NCBI GenBank assembly: GCA_021809565.1 | Contig: JAJZKG010000011.1 | Coordinates: 1-24,814, forward strand | Source: a bacterium | GTDB lineage: Bacteria > Patescibacteria > Dojkabacteria > JAKAPS01 > JAJZLI01 | DNA length: 24,814 nucleotides | Direction: 5' to 3' | Shown here: positions 14,817 through 22,854 of the stretch, piece after piece | Layout of the letters: the number at the start of each line of letters is the position of its first letter | How positions within the stretch are numbered: position 1 is the first letter of the stretch | The notes under the pieces: generated by a model | Database searches by the model: none | What the model was told of the DNA's origin: nothing | What the model saw: only the letters and a program-made list of their open reading frames with translations | Made by a program: the position numbers and the translations under genes

Positions 14817-15932
14817 TTATCTTAAATATTTTAATATTCTTTTTGCTGTTTTAGTCCAGCTAAATCTTTCGAGATTTCTCTTAGCTTCCCTTACAAGATC
14901 ATCTCTTTTTGTACTATCACTGTATAATAAATTCATGCTTTTAGCAACAGGTCTTATTCTATAAGGATCTACAAATATCGCTCCATTATCACCTATAATC
15001 TCTCTAAATACAGGAATGTCACTACAAATGATAGGACACAAAGAAGCAGTTGCCTCCAATAGAGGCAATCCAAAGCCTTCATCAAAGGACAATGTAACAA
15101 AAGCTACTGAATTCTCCAAAAGTGTAAATTTTTCAGATTCAGAAACATAACCTAATGCTTTTATATAGTTTTTATTCCTTTTTCTAATATAACTATTATC
15201 TTTTGATACCCCACAAAGTATTAAATTAGCTCCATTCTTGTATTTTTTCTTAAAACTTATAAATGTTTTGACTAATCCTTTTATATTCTTATGAGGTCTC
15301 TCATTACCAACATAGATAAAATATGGATTTTTAATTTCATATTTTTTGGATATACTCTCAAATGTCTCACTATCTAATATAGTATTTCCTGTTGATCTTA
15401 GTCTCGTTAATCCTTCTCCTGTAACTTTTATTTTTTTACTTCCTCTTTTGATCTTTAGATATTTTATAATATCGTCTTTTACAGCCTTAGTGGGTACAAA
15501 GATTAAGGATGCATGTTTTACAGTCCATTTTAGATGCAAGGCATTATATATTCTGTATTTTAGACTCACAAAATCTTTTCTCTTTACTCCAATAATATCA
15601 TGCAATGACAAAACATAATTTACTCCTGGGTAATATACACTGCCCCATATATGGGTCCAAAATAAATCTAGCTTTAATTTCTTTAATTCAAATGGAAGCG
15701 TTATTTCAGATATAGGGTTTTGGGTTTTTGAAAAGATAGAAACTACTTTAACATTTTTATATTTTGAATATCTTTCTTTATATTTTAGAAATATACTATT
15801 GTTGTTAAAGATAAGATAATAAACATTATTTTTATCTTCTTTAACAATTTCAGATATCAGACTCTTTGTATAGTTTCCTATACCAGTTTGTTTTTCTTCT
15901 ATCTCTCTACAGTCTATACCTATATATTTCAT
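14817..15932 (-). CDS. GT4-family glycosyltransferase
   Basis: This 371-residue retaining GT-B glycosyltransferase belongs to the family 4 type. The N-terminal domain opens with YIGIDCREIEEKQTGIGNYT (3-22), the usual TGIGxY pattern of mannosyltransferase-like members. The donor-binding C-terminal domain has YVGNERPHKNI (207-217) and the E-x7-E motif DEGFGLPLLEA with Glu285 and Glu293. It is predicted to transfer a sugar from a nucleotide donor to a lipid-linked glycan at the cytoplasmic face of the membrane. It is preceded by galE (64-bp gap with its own promoter) and followed by a kinase gene 12 bp on, which places a two-component module inside a glycan locus. Donor and acceptor sugars are not predictable. 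Confidence 0.88.
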   Translation of the reverse strand: MKYIGIDCREIEEKQTGIGNYTKSLISEIVKEDKNNVYYLIFNNNSIFLKYKERYSKYKNVKVVSIFSKTQNPISEITLPFELKKLKLDLFWTHIWGSVYYPGVNYVLSLHDIIGVKRKDFVSLKYRIYNALHLKWTVKHASLIFVPTKAVKDDIIKYLKIKRGSKKIKVTGEGLTRLRSTGNTILDSETFESISKKYEIKNPYFIYVGNERPHKNIKGLVKTFISFKKKYKNGANLILCGVSKDNSYIRKRNKNYIKALGYVSESEKFTLLENSVAFVTLSFDEGFGLPLLEATASLCPIICSDIPVFREIIGDNGAIFVDPYRIRPVAKSMNLLYSDSTKRDDLVREAKRNLERFSWTKTAKRILKYLR

Positions 15933-15964
15933 TTTATTTGAGATTTCTTTTAAAAATAATAGTG

Positions 15965-15992
15965 AGTATACTATAAAAATAATATATTACAA
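15965..15992 (-). promoter_or_regulatory. Promoter of the glycosyltransferase-kinase operon
   Basis: On the minus strand TTGTAA (15992-15987), a 16-bp spacer and TATACT (15970-15965) lie just after the galE stop. They predict a leader of about 26 nt before the ATG at 15932. No clear Shine-Dalgarno sequence is seen. Confidence 0.45.
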
Positions 15993-15996
15993 AACA

Positions 15997-16983
15997 TTAT
16001 AAGAATCCATTGGGGTTATTTTTATGCCAAATCCATGCGCTTTCTATTATGTCTTCTATAGAAAATTGTGGCATCCATGTTAATTTTTTTTGTATTTTTG
16101 AAGAATCTGCAATCAAAATATCTGGATCTCCTTCCCTTTTATCCTCAATCTCAACTCTAAAATCAACTCCTGTTATCTTTTTGGATAAGTTAATAATTTC
16201 TTTTACTGAATAACCAGATCCATTACCTAGATTAAAATAATCACTCTCGCCATTATTCAATAAATATTCCAATGCCAATATATGTGCAGATGCTAAATCA
16301 TCAACATGTATGTAGTCTCTTATACATGTACCATCTGATGTTTTATAAGTATCTCCATATATTTTTATAGAATCTCTCTCTCCTAATGCTGTTTTTAAAA
16401 TTAAAGGAATTAAATGTGTTTCTGCTTTGTGATCTTCCCCTATATTCTCTTTTGATGATGCTCCTGCTGCATTAAAATATCTTAATGATACTGATTTTAT
16501 GCTAAATATCTGATCATAAAAGTGAAGGATATCTTCATATGCAGCTTTGGAAAATCCATAAACATTAATAGGATTTTTTGTATCATCCTCTTTTATAGGG
16601 ACCTTCTTTGGTATACCATATATTGCAGCTGAAGAAGAGAAAACAATTTTATCAATTTTTTGATCCTTCATAAAATCAAGGACTAAAACTCCATTAAAAA
16701 GATTGTTATGTAAGTACAATGATGGGTTAATCATAGATTCTCCTACAGCTATAGATCCAGCAAAATATATAATTCCATCTATTTTGTATTCTTTTGCTAT
16801 CTTTTCTAGAGTTTCTTTTGATATTTCATCAATATACAAAATAGCATTAGTATTTTTTAAAGATTGCTTGTGTCCAGAAGATAAGTTATCTAAAACTATT
16901 ACTTTATATCCTCTATTTACAAGCATTAACGCAGTATGTGATCCTATGTATCCAGCACCACCAAGGACTAATATATTTTTCAT
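15997..16983 (-). CDS. galE: UDP-glucose 4-epimerase
   Basis: This 328-residue extended short-chain dehydrogenase interconverts UDP-glucose and UDP-galactose (or the N-acetyl forms) using bound NAD+. The Rossmann glycine motif GGAGYIG lies at 8-14, followed by LDNLSSG (31-37). The catalytic Ser lies in FSSSAAIYG (115-123), and the Tyr-x3-Lys pair is YGFSK (Tyr142, Lys146). SLRYFNAAGA and DYIHVDDLA are further GalE hallmarks. Length is normal. It is divergent from the plus-strand glycosyltransferase operon with 75 bp between starts, and is presumed to provide a nucleotide-sugar donor for it. Confidence 0.94.
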   Translation of the reverse strand: MKNILVLGGAGYIGSHTALMLVNRGYKVIVLDNLSSGHKQSLKNTNAILYIDEISKETLEKIAKEYKIDGIIYFAGSIAVGESMINPSLYLHNNLFNGVLVLDFMKDQKIDKIVFSSSAAIYGIPKKVPIKEDDTKNPINVYGFSKAAYEDILHFYDQIFSIKSVSLRYFNAAGASSKENIGEDHKAETHLIPLILKTALGERDSIKIYGDTYKTSDGTCIRDYIHVDDLASAHILALEYLLNNGESDYFNLGNGSGYSVKEIINLSKKITGVDFRVEIEDKREGDPDILIADSSKIQKKLTWMPQFSIEDIIESAWIWHKNNPNGFL

Positions 16984-16990
16984 ACTATTT

Positions 16991-17020
16991 AATTTATTCC
17001 TAAATGTAGAGTAAAGTCAA
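16991..17020 (-). promoter_or_regulatory. Promoter of galE
   Basis: On the minus strand TTGACT (17020-17015), an 18-bp spacer and TAAATT (16996-16991) end 7 nt before the galE ATG, predicting a leaderless transcript. It is back-to-back with the promoter for the divergent operon. Confidence 0.6.
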
Positions 17021-17043
17021 TATATACATAAAAAAATATCTGA

Positions 17044-17052
17044 TGATATAAT
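17044..17052 (+). promoter_or_regulatory. Extended -10 promoter of the polysaccharide operon
   Basis: TGA-TATAAT (17044-17052) is a perfect extended -10 that ends 6 nt before the ATG at 17059. This predicts a leaderless mRNA for the five-gene operon. There is no Shine-Dalgarno sequence and no clear -35. Confidence 0.62.
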
Positions 17053-17058
17053 GCAAAT

Positions 17059-18189
17059 ATGAAATATAGAGATGTGAAACATCAAAATATGAAAATAGCT
17101 CTAGTGCATGATGACCTATGTCAGTTTGGAGGGGCAGAAAGAGTTGTTTTAGAACTTTCGTCATTATATGATAAACCTCCTCTATATATAGCATTATATA
17201 GTGATGCTATAATATCAAAATTTCGTAATCAAATTGGAAAATTACAGACATCCTTTTTAAATAATTATAAATTTATAAAAAAACATTCTAAAAGTTTTTT
17301 CTTTTTAAATCCTGTAGCCTTTGAAAGTTTTAATTTTGATAATTATGATGTTGTAATATCATCATCAACAAGGTTTGCTCACGGGATAATAACAGGACCA
17401 GATACACTGCATATATGCTATATGCACTCACCTTCAAGATATATATGGGATTACAATGAATATATTAAAATGTATAATATCAAAGGTATAAAAAAGAAAA
17501 TGTTACCTTTTATGATTTCATATTTGAGAATATGGGACATGCAAGCATCAGGGAGACCAGATTTTTTTATTGCAAATTCAGAATATACAAAAGAAAGGAT
17601 AAAAAAATTCTATAACAAAGATAGCGTTGTAATTAATCCTCCTGTTAATGTTGAAAGATTTATTAATGGAAAAATTGAAGATTTGGGATATTATCTCTAT
17701 ATAGGTAGAATAGTTCCATGGAAAAGAGTAGATATTCTAATTGATGCTTTTAAAACATTAAAATACCCTTTACATGTTGTAGGAAATGGAGAATCATCAT
17801 ATATAAATACACTTAAAGATAGTGCTAAAGATAATATAACTTTTTATGAAGGGTTAGATGACAAAGCGGTGGAGGACCAATTACTTAGATGTAGAGGTTT
17901 ATTATTTCCATCTAAAGAAGATTTTGGAATAGTTCCTGTTGAGGCATTAGCTTGCGGTAAGGGAGTAATAGCATATGAGGAGGGTGGTGTAAAGGATACT
18001 ATAGAGGATCAAAAGACAGGAGTATTTTTTAAAAAGCAGAACAAGGATTCTGTAATTGATGCAGTTATTAGATTTGAAAAACTAAAGTTTGATGTAGATT
18101 ATTTAAGGAATGTTGCTTTGGGATTCAAAAGGGAAATATTCAGGGAGAAGATTGAAGAATTTGTGAAATCAAAATGGAAACAAAGGTAA
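17059..18189 (+). CDS. GT4-family glycosyltransferase (first of two paralogues)
   Basis: This 376-residue GT-B glycosyltransferase has an acceptor domain beginning MKIALVHDDLCQFGGAERVV (11-30) and containing YMHSPSRYIWDY (121-132), common in WbaZ-like mannosyl- or rhamnosyltransferases. The donor domain has YIGRIVPWKRVDILIDAF (214-231) and the E-x7-E motif EDFGIVPVEA with Glu287 and Glu295. The start at 17059 is chosen because a perfect extended -10 ends 6 nt before it; an internal ATG at 17089 (residue 11) would also give an intact domain. It overlaps the next glycosyltransferase gene by 16 bp. It probably builds a surface polysaccharide on a lipid carrier. Confidence 0.88.
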   Translation: MKYRDVKHQNMKIALVHDDLCQFGGAERVVLELSSLYDKPPLYIALYSDAIISKFRNQIGKLQTSFLNNYKFIKKHSKSFFFLNPVAFESFNFDNYDVVISSSTRFAHGIITGPDTLHICYMHSPSRYIWDYNEYIKMYNIKGIKKKMLPFMISYLRIWDMQASGRPDFFIANSEYTKERIKKFYNKDSVVINPPVNVERFINGKIEDLGYYLYIGRIVPWKRVDILIDAFKTLKYPLHVVGNGESSYINTLKDSAKDNITFYEGLDDKAVEDQLLRCRGLLFPSKEDFGIVPVEALACGKGVIAYEEGGVKDTIEDQKTGVFFKKQNKDSVIDAVIRFEKLKFDVDYLRNVALGFKREIFREKIEEFVKSKWKQR

Positions 18190-19370
18190 AGGATATATCT
18201 CAAAATCATGTAGATATAAAAGATTCAAATTTGAAAATTGCCATAGTATGTGATTTTCTTAAAATATATGGTGGAGCAGAAAGACACCTTGAAGCTATAA
18301 TGGAAGTATTTCCTGATGCTCCAATTTTTACTACTCTATATTTAAAAGATAAACTTCCAGATAAGTTCAGAAAATATCATGTGATAGAGAGTAAATACCA
18401 TAAACTTTTTAAATATTTTGGACCTTTGATGACTCCTCTATATCCAATAGCTTTTGAAGGATTTAATTTTGATGAATATGATATTGTATTATCTTTTACA
18501 GCTGGTTTTGCAAAAAATATTATTGTATCAGATAAAACTATCCACATAGCATATATATTAACACCTCCAAGATTTCTGTGGGGGTTACCAAATTCTAGAC
18601 AGGATTCAATCTCAGGCATAAAGAAAATACCGTTATATTTTCTAAATAATTATTTAAGGATTATTGATTTTGCGTCAGCTCAACGGGCTGACTATATTTT
18701 TACAATATCAAATACAGTATCAAAAAGAATAAAAAAATTTTATAGGAGAGATAGTGTTGTTATATATCCTTATGTTGATACAGATAAATTTATAAAAAAT
18801 GATAAATTTACTGATGGAGATTATTTCCTTATCGTATCAAGACTTGAGAAGTATAAAAATATTGATATTGCCATAAAAGCTTGTATAAAACTTAAATATA
18901 AATTAAAAATAATAGGAGATGGCGGATACAAAAATCAATTAAAGGAAATATCATCATCTAATATTGAATTTTTGGGAAATGTTGAAGATGATGAAATGAT
19001 TGATATAATAAATGGGTCCAAGGCTGTTATTTTTCCTGGAGCAGAAGACTTCGGACTTGTACCTATTGAGGCTCAAGCATGTGGGAAAGGTGTAGTAGCA
19101 TTATTTAAAGATGGAGCTACAGAAAGTATAAAAGATAAAATTACAGGATATTTTTTTTATGATATAAATATGCTTGGAGATAGTTCTCTTGGATCTAGAT
19201 CTGGATCTAGATCTGGATATAGATCTCTTGAAAAAGCATTGAATAAGATTTATGATAGTCCAGCTAACCCTATAGAGTGTATAGATAATGCAAAGAGATT
19301 TTCTAAGGATATATTTAGAAAGAATTTAGAGAATAAAATTAATAATATAATAAAAAAAGATGATATATGA
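18174..19370 (+). CDS. GT4-family glycosyltransferase with in-frame repeat
   Basis: This 398-residue paralogue of the preceding gene matches it in order: KIAIVCDFLKIYGGAERHLE (21-40), YILTPPRFLWGL (127-138) and the E-x7-E motif EDFGLVPIEA with Glu291 and Glu299. It has an extra N-terminal stretch of about 20 polar residues. Near the C terminus a Gly/Ser/Arg segment (residues 340-351) encoded by three 12-bp repeats has no counterpart in the sister enzyme. The start overlaps the previous gene by 16 bp and the end overlaps the next by 11 bp, so translation is coupled. The sister pair suggests two successive linkages in one glycan. The repeat lies outside the catalytic core, in a likely surface loop. 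Confidence 0.87.
   Translation: METKVKDISQNHVDIKDSNLKIAIVCDFLKIYGGAERHLEAIMEVFPDAPIFTTLYLKDKLPDKFRKYHVIESKYHKLFKYFGPLMTPLYPIAFEGFNFDEYDIVLSFTAGFAKNIIVSDKTIHIAYILTPPRFLWGLPNSRQDSISGIKKIPLYFLNNYLRIIDFASAQRADYIFTISNTVSKRIKKFYRRDSVVIYPYVDTDKFIKNDKFTDGDYFLIVSRLEKYKNIDIAIKACIKLKYKLKIIGDGGYKNQLKEISSSNIEFLGNVEDDEMIDIINGSKAVIFPGAEDFGLVPIEAQACGKGVVALFKDGATESIKDKITGYFFYDINMLGDSSLGSRSGSRSGYRSLEKALNKIYDSPANPIECIDNAKRFSKDIFRKNLENKINNIIKKDDI
19191..19226 (+). repeat. Three 12-bp in-frame tandem repeats
   Basis: The unit GGATCTAGATCT occurs twice exactly and a third time with one change (GGATATAGATCT). Each unit encodes Gly-Ser/Tyr-Arg-Ser. Each exact unit contains overlapping palindromes TCTAGA and AGATCT. 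Because 12 is a multiple of 3, copy-number change would alter protein length without a frameshift. Confidence 0.9.
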
Positions 19371-19998
19371 AATAGTAACAAGAATAATTGATATTATTGT
19401 CTCAATTTTTGCAATAATCATCTTTTCTCCGATTATGCTTATTACAGCTATACTTATCATGGTAGATTCTAAAGGACCAATACTTGCAGATGTACCAGAA
19501 AGAGTTGGAAGGAATTATCAGCCATTTAAATTTTATAAATTTAGATCTATGGTTGTTTCTGCACATACAATGTTAAAAGAAGACCCTAGATATTCTAAAT
19601 TATACAAAGAATATAAGAAGAATAGTTATAAATTAAAAAATGATCCAAGGGTGACAAAGGTAGGAAAATTTATAAGAAAATACTCTATAGATGAATTTCC
19701 ACAATTTTTTAATATATTAAAAGGAGATATGTCTTTGGTAGGGCCTAGAGCCTATTATTTTGATGAACTTGAATATTACATATCTCAAAATCCTGAGGTT
19801 GAAGATGATATTGCAATAATTACAAGTATCAAACCAGGATTGACTGGTGTGTGGCAAATCTCAGGGCGTTCTGAAATATCTTTTGACAAAAGGATCAAAA
19901 TTGATCTAGAATATGCTAAGATGAGATCTATAAAAAGAAATGTAATTATTTTATTTAAGACTCCATTTGCGGTTTTCTCAAAGAGAGGAGCATATTAA
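19360..19998 (+). CDS. Monotopic phosphoglycosyl transferase (bacterial sugar transferase)
   Basis: This 212-residue minimal member of the PF02397-type sugar transferases moves a sugar-1-phosphate from a UDP-sugar to polyprenol phosphate, starting glycan assembly. An N-terminal re-entrant hydrophobic helix lies at about 8-34. Then come ERVGRNYQPFKFYKFRSM (47-64), the catalytic Asp-Glu pair in DEFPQFFNILKGDMSLVGPR (111-130), and PGLTGVWQISGRSEISFDKR (159-178). The protein lacks the extra N-terminal four-helix and CoA-binding-like domains of WbaP/WcaJ. Catalytic residues are intact. It sits after two glycosyltransferases with an 11-bp overlap, and its product would be the lipid-linked primer they extend. 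Confidence 0.92.
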   Translation: MIYEIVTRIIDIIVSIFAIIIFSPIMLITAILIMVDSKGPILADVPERVGRNYQPFKFYKFRSMVVSAHTMLKEDPRYSKLYKEYKKNSYKLKNDPRVTKVGKFIRKYSIDEFPQFFNILKGDMSLVGPRAYYFDELEYYISQNPEVEDDIAIITSIKPGLTGVWQISGRSEISFDKRIKIDLEYAKMRSIKRNVIILFKTPFAVFSKRGAY

Positions 19999-20004
19999 AC
20001 TATT

Positions 20005-21891
20005 ATGACAGTTATTGATTTAGCTCAATATCAGCCTAAACAAAGATGGGCCTTTTTAAAGACTCGGTGGTTTATGATCAGTGTTGGAGCTTTTGTAGTG
20101 ATTGTGATACTACTAGTTTTTTTTCTAGTTCTTCCACTTTTATCACTAAAAAGTAATTTTGATACCCTATATTCTAATATAGAGAAGGCAAAAGCATATC
20201 AAAAATCAAAAAATTTTGTTGGTATCTCAAGTGAAGTTCCAATTATACAATCTAATATAGTATCTATGAAAAAGAACCTAGGTACTTTGTCATATCTTTC
20301 TGTTGTTCCAATTTTAAGTGGTTATTACAACAATGCATCTTATCTACTTGATGCAGGATATTATGCTGTTTCTGGTCTTCAAACTATAATGCCTTCATTA
20401 TCAAATCTAGCTACACTAGATGGATATCAAACAAGTACTCAAAAAGCAGCGCAGGTTTTATCTGGTAAACAAAAAATTTATGCATTTGTTCACTCTCTAC
20501 CAAAACTTGGTCCTGCATTAGATAAAGCAGATCCATATTTTACAAAAGCAAATAGTTATATACAAAAGATAAATCCTCAATATTTTCCAGAATCATTGTT
20601 AAAATCTCATGGTATAACACTCTCATCACTGAAAAGTATTTTTTCAGGTATATCTCAGAATTTACCTATTTTTGATAGATCAGTAAATGTTATTGAGAAT
20701 GCTCTTGGTGTTCCAACCCCTAAAAGATATCTTTTGATGTTCCAAAATTCAGGTGAAATTAGACCTACTGGAGGATTTATGACAGCTTTTGGATTCATTA
20801 ATTTTAATAATGGTACACTAGGTCAAATATCGGCTCAGAATATATACTCTCTATCTAATGTAGTACAATATGCTCCTCTTGCACCAAAACCATTATATGT
20901 GTATAACGCTACCTATCATTGGCATCTAAGAGATGCAAATACATCCCCAAATGTTCCAACTTCAGTAGCTAATATATATAAATTCTATAATTCTATTCCT
21001 AGGGCTCCTCAGATTAATGGAGTTATATTTATAAACACGTGGTTTGTTGACTCTATGATACAGGCGGTTGGGAATATCACTATGCCAAGTCTGTATGGAA
21101 AAAATCTTGTTTTAACAGCTAATAATGCTAATTACTATATGGAATTCATGGCTGAAAAATCAGGTCTCCCACAAAGTGAAAGAAAAGCTTTTATATCTGT
21201 TATGATGCATGAACTGATAACAAAAGTGTTCCATTCTACAGGAAATACACTTACAAATGTTATTAAGGTAGGTTTTCAAAATCTAGATCAAAAGCAGGTC
21301 ATTCTATATTTTAATAATCCAAAAGCTGAAAGTTTGATTAACCATTATAATTGGGGAGGAGTAATTCCTACTAAAGTTAAAGGTGACTATCTTCAAGTGG
21401 TAGAAGCAAATCTTGCAGGAGCTAAAGACAACTATTTTATGGGTGAGACAGTAACATCAAACATCAAAAAAGCTTCAAATGGTAGGTATGAACAAAGTGT
21501 AAGTATAACTTGGACTAACTCTGCAATATATGATAACTGGTTGGTTGGACCTTATCTTTCATGGGTAAGAGTTTATGTACCATTTGGATCAAGTCTAATA
21601 TCTATAAATGGAGCTAATGGCTTTATTCAAGATTATAATAATACTACTGTACACAAAACAGTTTTTGGAGACCATATAACAATACCTCCACGTTTGTCAA
21701 AATCAAGACCCCCTGCAAAAGGTACTTTGACATTTACCTATTACCTACCAAAGGGAATTAGTATGACTCATTATCTAATTCAAAAGCAGCCAGGAATTAA
21801 AGGAGAATGGGAAAAAATCAATTTTGGATCTGGATCCGGGGCATTTACTAAATCAGTATATATAACAAAGGATTTGTCTATAAATATATAA
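20005..21891 (+). CDS. DUF4012 membrane-anchored protein
   Basis: In this 628-residue protein a short cytoplasmic N terminus (DLAQYQPKQRW) precedes one membrane helix at about 24-47. About 580 extracytoplasmic residues follow. The N-terminal part (about 50-235) is helical. The DUF4012 core starts with QNSGEIRPTGGFMTAFGF (247-264) and continues through NGVIFINTWF to the C terminus. The family is common in Actinobacteria and Patescibacteria and is repeatedly found beside exopolysaccharide genes. Its fold shares features with LytR-CpsA-Psr-type phosphotransferases by context only, so a role in transferring or anchoring the finished glycan is inference. It starts 6 bp after the phosphoglycosyl transferase stop. 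Confidence 0.88.
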   Translation: MTVIDLAQYQPKQRWAFLKTRWFMISVGAFVVIVILLVFFLVLPLLSLKSNFDTLYSNIEKAKAYQKSKNFVGISSEVPIIQSNIVSMKKNLGTLSYLSVVPILSGYYNNASYLLDAGYYAVSGLQTIMPSLSNLATLDGYQTSTQKAAQVLSGKQKIYAFVHSLPKLGPALDKADPYFTKANSYIQKINPQYFPESLLKSHGITLSSLKSIFSGISQNLPIFDRSVNVIENALGVPTPKRYLLMFQNSGEIRPTGGFMTAFGFINFNNGTLGQISAQNIYSLSNVVQYAPLAPKPLYVYNATYHWHLRDANTSPNVPTSVANIYKFYNSIPRAPQINGVIFINTWFVDSMIQAVGNITMPSLYGKNLVLTANNANYYMEFMAEKSGLPQSERKAFISVMMHELITKVFHSTGNTLTNVIKVGFQNLDQKQVILYFNNPKAESLINHYNWGGVIPTKVKGDYLQVVEANLAGAKDNYFMGETVTSNIKKASNGRYEQSVSITWTNSAIYDNWLVGPYLSWVRVYVPFGSSLISINGANGFIQDYNNTTVHKTVFGDHITIPPRLSKSRPPAKGTLTFTYYLPKGISMTHYLIQKQPGIKGEWEKINFGSGSGAFTKSVYITKDLSINI

Positions 21892-21892
21892 T

Positions 21893-22612
21893 ATGCAAAA
21901 TCTTGATGAAGGTTTTATTATAAGGCAAGTTGATTTTAAAGATAATGACAAAATTCTCACGATTTTTACAAAAGAGGGGAAGCTTAGTGTAATAGCTAAA
22001 GGTGGAAGATCTGGTAAGAGGTCTACGCTTTTAGACCTTGCAAATTATATAGAATTTCAAACTATAAGGAGTAAAGGTGGATTGGATATTGTAACAACAA
22101 TATCTATGAAAAATTCTTTTAATTCCACAAAAGAAAAATTCTCATTATATATCTTTTACCCTTTAGAAATTTTATCTAAAATTGATAGAGTGGGACAGGA
22201 TGAAAGTCAATTATTTGATCTTTTAAATTTCACACTCTCTAATCTTTATAAAAACCCAGATTTGTATATATCAGTATTTAATATAAAAACACTGTTATAT
22301 GAAGGATTGTTATCTGATTTTACAAATTGTTTTATATGCTCCAAACCTTTAGTTCCATCCATTCAAAATATAGCATCTCTATCAGGGATATCTCATATTG
22401 GATGTAACTTAGAAGAGTATAATATTAGAGGTTATCCAATATCTGTTGATGCAATAAAGATTATTAGGTATGTAAAAAATATGAACTTAAATATAACTAA
22501 TTTCAAGTTTGATATCCCAGAAAAAGCTTTAAAGGAAATATTATTATTTTCTATAAATCTTTTAGAATCATCTTTTGACGTAAATTTATCATCTAAGAAA
22601 TATATTGTATAA
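21893..22612 (+). CDS. recO: DNA repair protein RecO
   Basis: This 239-residue recombination mediator helps load RecA onto SSB-coated single-stranded DNA with RecR. The N-terminal OB-fold (about 1-80) begins EGFIIRQVDFKDNDKILTIF and contains VIAKGGRSGKRS. The C-terminal helical domain carries a zinc-type site formed by Cys146-x2-Cys149 and His168-x2-Cys171, in which a His replaces the third Cys of the usual C4 pattern. The start is one base after the DUF4012 stop, making it the last gene of the polysaccharide operon with no Shine-Dalgarno sequence. The linkage is unusual for RecO, which more often sits with era or other housekeeping genes. Confidence 0.85.
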   Translation: MQNLDEGFIIRQVDFKDNDKILTIFTKEGKLSVIAKGGRSGKRSTLLDLANYIEFQTIRSKGGLDIVTTISMKNSFNSTKEKFSLYIFYPLEILSKIDRVGQDESQLFDLLNFTLSNLYKNPDLYISVFNIKTLLYEGLLSDFTNCFICSKPLVPSIQNIASLSGISHIGCNLEEYNIRGYPISVDAIKIIRYVKNMNLNITNFKFDIPEKALKEILLFSINLLESSFDVNLSSKKYIV

Positions 22613-22854
22613 AATTATCTAGTGATAGACTCCAATTAAAGAGGTGATGAAGATCTCTTTTAGATTAAAGACAATTTACTGTAGATAGTTAGGTAGAAAT
22701 TTATCATTAATTTGTAAACTTAAGTACTGACAAGTATGAATGATTCCTATGATTAATGAATCTATAAAAATGCCAAAACTTTCATTATCATAAAAATATA
22801 CAATTCTCATATTATCTGGACTATATATTATAGATTGTGTACAATCTACACTAT
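22613..22854. other. 242-bp gap between recO and glyS
   Basis: The gap holds a weak hairpin AAAGAG/CTCTTT (22638-22643 with 22655-22660) after recO, and an 18-bp palindrome next to glyS. No T-box signature, tRNA or glycine riboswitch motif was seen. TAAAGAGGTGAT (22636-22647, counting from the A-rich flank) resembles the Shine-Dalgarno complement but is followed only by a 13-codon frame. Confidence 0.5.
22831..22848. promoter_or_regulatory. 18-bp palindrome ahead of glyS, possible operator
   Basis: TAGATTGT-GT-ACAATCTA has perfect 8-bp arms and ends 6 bp before the glyS ATG at 22855. It overlaps TACAAT (22840-22845), a candidate -10 lying 9 nt from the ATG, with a weak TGGACT -35 at 22817-22822. 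A dimeric repressor site or an RNA hairpin at the 5' end of the transcript are both possible. Confidence 0.45.

Noticed and set aside
17000..17194. Minus-strand frame across the galE/glycosyltransferase divergent region
   Set aside because: It overlaps both promoters and the conserved start of the plus-strand enzyme.
19191..19226. CRISPR-like or mobile-element repeat
   Set aside because: Units are contiguous, 12 bp, in frame and without spacers, so this is a coding tandem repeat.
22647..22688. 13-codon leader peptide with a near-perfect Shine-Dalgarno complement upstream of glyS
   Set aside because: The putative site overlaps the ATG with no spacer, and the peptide is not enriched in Gly codons.
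22613..22836. T-box or glycine riboswitch ahead of glyS
   Set aside because: No T-box core sequence or glycine aptamer motif is visible, and the gap has only a weak 6-bp hairpin.
22837..22854. GTG start extending glyS by six residues
   Set aside because: The extension lies in the palindrome, and the family normally begins at the MDDIVSLAKRRG position.
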